From: an uncultured Lachnospiraceae bacterium
Lineage (GTDB): Bacteria > Bacillota > Clostridia > Lachnospirales > Lachnospiraceae
Reading direction: 5' to 3'
NCBI GenBank assembly: GCA_947625995.1
Contig: CANQQN010000093.1
Coordinates: 1 to 7,365, forward strand
DNA: 7,365 bases
The position numbers and the translations under genes are program-made. Positions 4,291-7,365 of the stretch are shown here, in pieces; position 1 is the stretch's first letter; the number at the start of each line of letters is the position of its first letter. The notes beneath the pieces are model-generated. The model was not told the origin of the DNA. It ran no database searches and was given only the letters and a program-made list of their open reading frames with translations.

Positions 4291-6123
4291 ATGTCATACA
4301 ACCGGCGTGAAATAAAACAAAAGGCAAAAGCATCCTTGAAAAGGCATTATCTTTTTTTTGTAGTGGTCTGTATGATCGCGGTCTTTTTCGGAACGATCAG
4401 AAGCAGCACCGTGAGCAGTGTGAACATTCCCTCCGCAAGGCAGAAAAAGACCTCCGAGACCGTGGTACAGACCGGTACGACAAATGTCAGTTCGGGTATA
4501 CTGGATGTGGTAAACGGTTCTTCCATCGGACGTCTGATTCAGGAAAAAGAAGTGTTTGGACGGCGAAGGGGCGTTTTCGCGGCGCTGGTCAATCTGATGT
4601 CCTCCGGGACTGTTGTGGCTACCCTTGTATCTGCGGTAGCGTCTCTCACCGGTTCTGAAAGCGCGGGACTTGTCGTGGTCATTATTTTGGGCCTGCTGGT
4701 CCTACTTTCGGTCTGGACCTTTGTCTTTAATGTTTACAGGGCGATTTCCGCCAGAATCTTTCTGGAGGGACGCATTTATGAAAAGCTGCCCATTGACCGG
4801 TTTCTGTTTCTGGCTCGGGTGAATAAATGGTTCCACGCTTCCATGATCATGCTCTTGCAGAGCGTGTTTCAGATGTTGTGGTGGCTCACTGTTGTCGGCG
4901 GCGTGATCAAGGAATATTCCTACCGCATGGTGCCCTATATTGTGGCGGAGAATCCCACTATTTCTCCGTTAAAGGCGATCACCCTTTCCCGTAAGATGAT
5001 GGACGGTCACAAGTGGGAGTGCTTTAAGCTGGACCTGACGCTGTTTGGATGGCAGCTGCTCCGGCTGTTCACGCTTAATTTCGCGGGATACCTTTTTGTA
5101 AATCCTTATATGGAAGCAGTATTTGGCGAGTATTACGCTTATGTGCGCGCACAGGCTAAGGAGAAGAATATCCCCGGATCGGAGGCGCTTAACGATACAT
5201 ATCTGTTTGAAAAGGCCGGGCAGGACCGGCTGAAAGCTGCATACGGCAACGTGGAACGGTTGGCGGCGGAGGCCGAGAAGGGGCTGGGGATGGAGAGACA
5301 GACCGGCGTCAGAGGATTTTTCGAGGATGTGTTCGGCATCGCCATGTTCAGCGACAATAAGGAACGGCTGTATGAAAGCGCCATGACTGCAAAGGTCAAG
5401 GCGGAATCCCTGCGGGACGAGTTTGAAGGAAAAGCTTATCCGGGCAGGCTGTATCCTATCCCGGAGGAAGAACGAAAAATGAAGATCCAGTCCATGCATT
5501 ATATGCGACACTATTCTGTCTGGTCGCTGATCATGCTGTTTTTCGCATTTTCCCTGATCGGCTGGCTCTGGGAGGTCAGTCTTCATCTTGTGTCCGACGG
5601 CGTATTTGTCAACCGTGGCGTGATGCACGGGCCTTGGCTGCCCATTTACGGCGCCGGTGGCGTGATGATCCTGATCCTGTTAAATAAATTTCGCTCGAAG
5701 CCGGTGTTGGAATTTGTTACCGCCGTCATTCTCTGCGGATCCGTGGAATATTTTACTTCTTGGTTTTTACAGGTGACCCACGACGGCCGGAAATGGTGGG
5801 ATTACAGCGGATATTTTCTGAATCTCAACGGCAGGATCTGCGCGGAAGGCCTGCTGGTGTTCGGTGTGGGCGGCATGGCTATCGTTTATCTTGCGGCGCC
5901 CCTTCTGGACAATCTGGTCAAAAAGATCAACCGGAAGGTGCTGATCCCGGTGTGCCTGCTTCTGGTGGCAGTGTTTGCGGCGGATCAGGTATATTCCCAC
6001 AGTCATCCCAACACCGGAAAGGGAATCACGGATTACGCATCCGCAGATATGATGGAATGTTTTGCAACAAGAGGGAGAGTATTGCCTTATGAAATACATA
6101 TTCCGCTACATGAAGCCCTATAA
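4291..6123 (+). CDS. Large membrane protein: DUF975-type half fused to CmpB-type (PF06541) half
   Basis: I chose ATG 4291 because AAGGAG (4277-4282) is 8 bases upstream. An in-frame ATG at 4252 has no ribosome site and would add 13 polar residues. The 610-residue product has a first half like DUF975 membrane proteins: a start segment (RREIKQKAKASLKRHY, then a helix at about 20-35), two helices around 125-155, and the hallmark SPLKAITLSRKMMDGHKWEC (225-244), then LTLFGWQLL and FVNPYMEAVFGEYYAYVR. A soluble charged linker spans about 285-400. The second half (about 405-560) matches PF06541, named 'putative ABC transporter type IV' or CmpB: LIGWLWEV (422-429), NRGVMHGPWLPIYGAGG (441-457), WWDYSGYFLNLNGRICAEG (502-520), and a last helix near 550-565. 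Function of both families is poorly known. The shared operon and 35-base overlap with an ABC exporter suggest a partner role, which is inference. Confidence 0.85.
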   Translation: MSYNRREIKQKAKASLKRHYLFFVVVCMIAVFFGTIRSSTVSSVNIPSARQKKTSETVVQTGTTNVSSGILDVVNGSSIGRLIQEKEVFGRRRGVFAALVNLMSSGTVVATLVSAVASLTGSESAGLVVVIILGLLVLLSVWTFVFNVYRAISARIFLEGRIYEKLPIDRFLFLARVNKWFHASMIMLLQSVFQMLWWLTVVGGVIKEYSYRMVPYIVAENPTISPLKAITLSRKMMDGHKWECFKLDLTLFGWQLLRLFTLNFAGYLFVNPYMEAVFGEYYAYVRAQAKEKNIPGSEALNDTYLFEKAGQDRLKAAYGNVERLAAEAEKGLGMERQTGVRGFFEDVFGIAMFSDNKERLYESAMTAKVKAESLRDEFEGKAYPGRLYPIPEEERKMKIQSMHYMRHYSVWSLIMLFFAFSLIGWLWEVSLHLVSDGVFVNRGVMHGPWLPIYGAGGVMILILLNKFRSKPVLEFVTAVILCGSVEYFTSWFLQVTHDGRKWWDYSGYFLNLNGRICAEGLLVFGVGGMAIVYLAAPLLDNLVKKINRKVLIPVCLLLVAVFAADQVYSHSHPNTGKGITDYASADMMECFATRGRVLPYEIHIPLHEAL

Positions 6124-7365
6124 AAACCTCATTGCGCTGGCAATGTTCATAAAGCTGCTTGCTGCCATGACGGAGCTTTTGCTGCCCTATATTCTGGAGC
6201 ATATCATTGACGTGACTGTTCCGACAGGAAAAATGGGCAGCATTTTTCTTTGGGGACTTTTGATGGTGGCGACGGCAGTGGCCACGCGTTTTCTGAACGT
6301 GGCGGCCAACCGGCAGGCCGTGGACAACGCGCATAATGTTTCCTACAATATCCGGCAGGATCTGTTTACAAAGACTGCTAATCTTTCCGGCAGCCGGTTT
6401 GATTATTTCGGATTGCCCAGCCTGATCAGCCGTATGACCAGCGACAGCTATAATGTGCAGTCCTGCGCGCAGGCGTCCCAGACGTTATGCGTCCGGGCGC
6501 CCATCATGCTGGTAGGCGGGATCGTGGTCACGCTGACCATGGACCGGGTGCTGGCTCTTGTTCTCTGCGCCATGCTGCCGGTATTGCTGGCTGTGGTATT
6601 TGCGGTCTCCCGTTACGGGATCCCTCTTTACAACCGGGTGCAGGAAAGTCTGGACGACGTGGTGCGTGTCATGCGGGAAAATATCAGCGGCATCCGCGTG
6701 GTGAAGGCACTCTCCAAGACAGAGTATGAAAAGCGCCGGTTTGCCGAGAGCAATGACCGGATGACAAAAAATGATATCAAAGCAGGTACGGTTATGGCAT
6801 TGCCCGGACCCATGATGCAGATCTGTCTCAATACCGGCTTAACCCTTGTGGTCTTTATCGGCGCCAGACGGGTGAACAGCGGGCAGATGGAGCCCGGCGT
6901 CATTCTGGCGTTTCTTACCTATTTCAACATGATCCTGCAGGGGGTCATGGGGCTGAACCGCATTTTTATGATGATCAGCAAAGCCTCCGCCTCCGCAAAC
7001 CGGATCGGGCGCATCCTTGATACCAAAGAGGACCAGAAGATCCTTTCCGAAGAAGAAGGTAAAAAGCCTTCAGGCAGCGGGCTGATCCGTTTTGAGCATG
7101 TCAGCTTCCGGTATGGAGAAAACGGAGTGGCAAGCTCGGAGGCTTTTGACGGCAGGGAACGGGAAAACTGTCTGAACGATATCGATTTTGTCCTCCGGCA
7201 GGGCGAGAGCCTTGGGATCATCGGGCCTACCGGCTGCGGCAAGACTACCGTCATCAATCTGCTCATGCGGTTTTATGACGCCGACGAGGGCGGCGTGTTT
7301 GTAGACGGAAGGGACGTTCGTACTTATCCGAAGGATGAACTGCACAGAAAATTCGGCGTGGTATT
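6089..7365 (+). CDS. ABC exporter half-transporter (permease-ATPase), cut by window end
   Basis: Open from ATG 6089 to the window edge (425 complete codons, no stop). GAGGGAGA (6071-6078) is 10 bases before the ATG. The first 35 bases overlap the preceding gene, which favours translational coupling. Residues about 13-320 form the six-helix ABC exporter membrane domain, including the conserved coupling region VMRENISGIRVVKALSKTEY (194-213). The ATPase domain begins near 332 (IRFEHVSFRYGEN, with the A-loop Tyr at 342), and Walker A is GPTGCGKTT (379-387, Lys385). The window ends at KFGVV, just before the expected Q-loop, so signature motif, Walker B and H-loop are not visible. The stretch 345-360 (GVASSEAFDGREREN) between the A-loop and the next strand is about 10 residues longer than usual. 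It resembles multidrug/lipid exporters of the MsbA/LmrA/BmrCD group. Such Clostridia genes often come in pairs forming a heterodimer; the partner would lie downstream. Substrate unknown. Confidence 0.93.
   Translation, partial: MKYIFRYMKPYKNLIALAMFIKLLAAMTELLLPYILEHIIDVTVPTGKMGSIFLWGLLMVATAVATRFLNVAANRQAVDNAHNVSYNIRQDLFTKTANLSGSRFDYFGLPSLISRMTSDSYNVQSCAQASQTLCVRAPIMLVGGIVVTLTMDRVLALVLCAMLPVLLAVVFAVSRYGIPLYNRVQESLDDVVRVMRENISGIRVVKALSKTEYEKRRFAESNDRMTKNDIKAGTVMALPGPMMQICLNTGLTLVVFIGARRVNSGQMEPGVILAFLTYFNMILQGVMGLNRIFMMISKASASANRIGRILDTKEDQKILSEEEGKKPSGSGLIRFEHVSFRYGENGVASSEAFDGRERENCLNDIDFVLRQGESLGIIGPTGCGKTTVINLLMRFYDADEGGVFVDGRDVRTYPKDELHRKFGVV

Noticed and set aside
4969..5628. 219-codon open frame on the - strand
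   Set aside because: Opposite the DUF975/CmpB gene, with no ribosome site or promoter; composition is that of an antisense shadow.
1..7365. CRISPR array, tRNA/rRNA genes, insertion sequences
   Set aside because: No regularly spaced repeats, no cloverleaf or rRNA-like stretches and no transposase or terminal repeats were seen on reading through the window.

Overview
The window looks like a chromosomal piece from a gut-type Firmicute, probably a Clostridia/Lachnospiraceae-like organism. This rests on strong AGGAGG-type ribosome sites, sigma-A promoters with TGn-extended -10 boxes, Rho-independent terminators after most units, and the gene families present. The genus cannot be fixed from sequence alone. 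All supported genes are on the + strand, in four transcription units.

Left part (1-1000, AT-rich, accessory in character): a possible tail of an upstream gene with a good terminator, some unrecognised sequence, then a Phd/Doc toxin-antitoxin locus. The Phd/YefM-type antitoxin is intact behind an extended -10 promoter. The Doc (Fic-fold) toxin reads through in one frame but carries two stop codons (769 and 778) three codons apart, so it appears to be a recent pseudogene that leaves an orphan antitoxin.

Middle part (1000-1960): a self-contained unit I cannot assign to a known system. It has a promoter, a structured leader RNA (hairpin 1073-1117), a possible 28-codon leader ORF, a 160-residue protein with no signal peptide, a 57-residue small protein starting at GTG, and a terminator. 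It is the best candidate here for something undescribed. A 240-base stretch follows in which I see no convincing gene.

Right part (2196-7365): a monocistronic cstA-family gene (putative pyruvate/peptide uptake carrier) with its own promoter, a dyad overlapping the -10 box, and a strong terminator. After a 14-bp perfect palindrome and another good promoter comes an operon. Its first gene encodes a 610-residue membrane protein that joins a DUF975-type half to a CmpB-type (PF06541, 'putative ABC transporter type IV') half. It overlaps by 35 bases the start of an ABC exporter half-transporter (permease plus ATPase), which is cut by the window edge after its Walker A motif. Overlap and shared promoter suggest the two membrane proteins are made together. 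A second half-transporter gene may follow outside the window.
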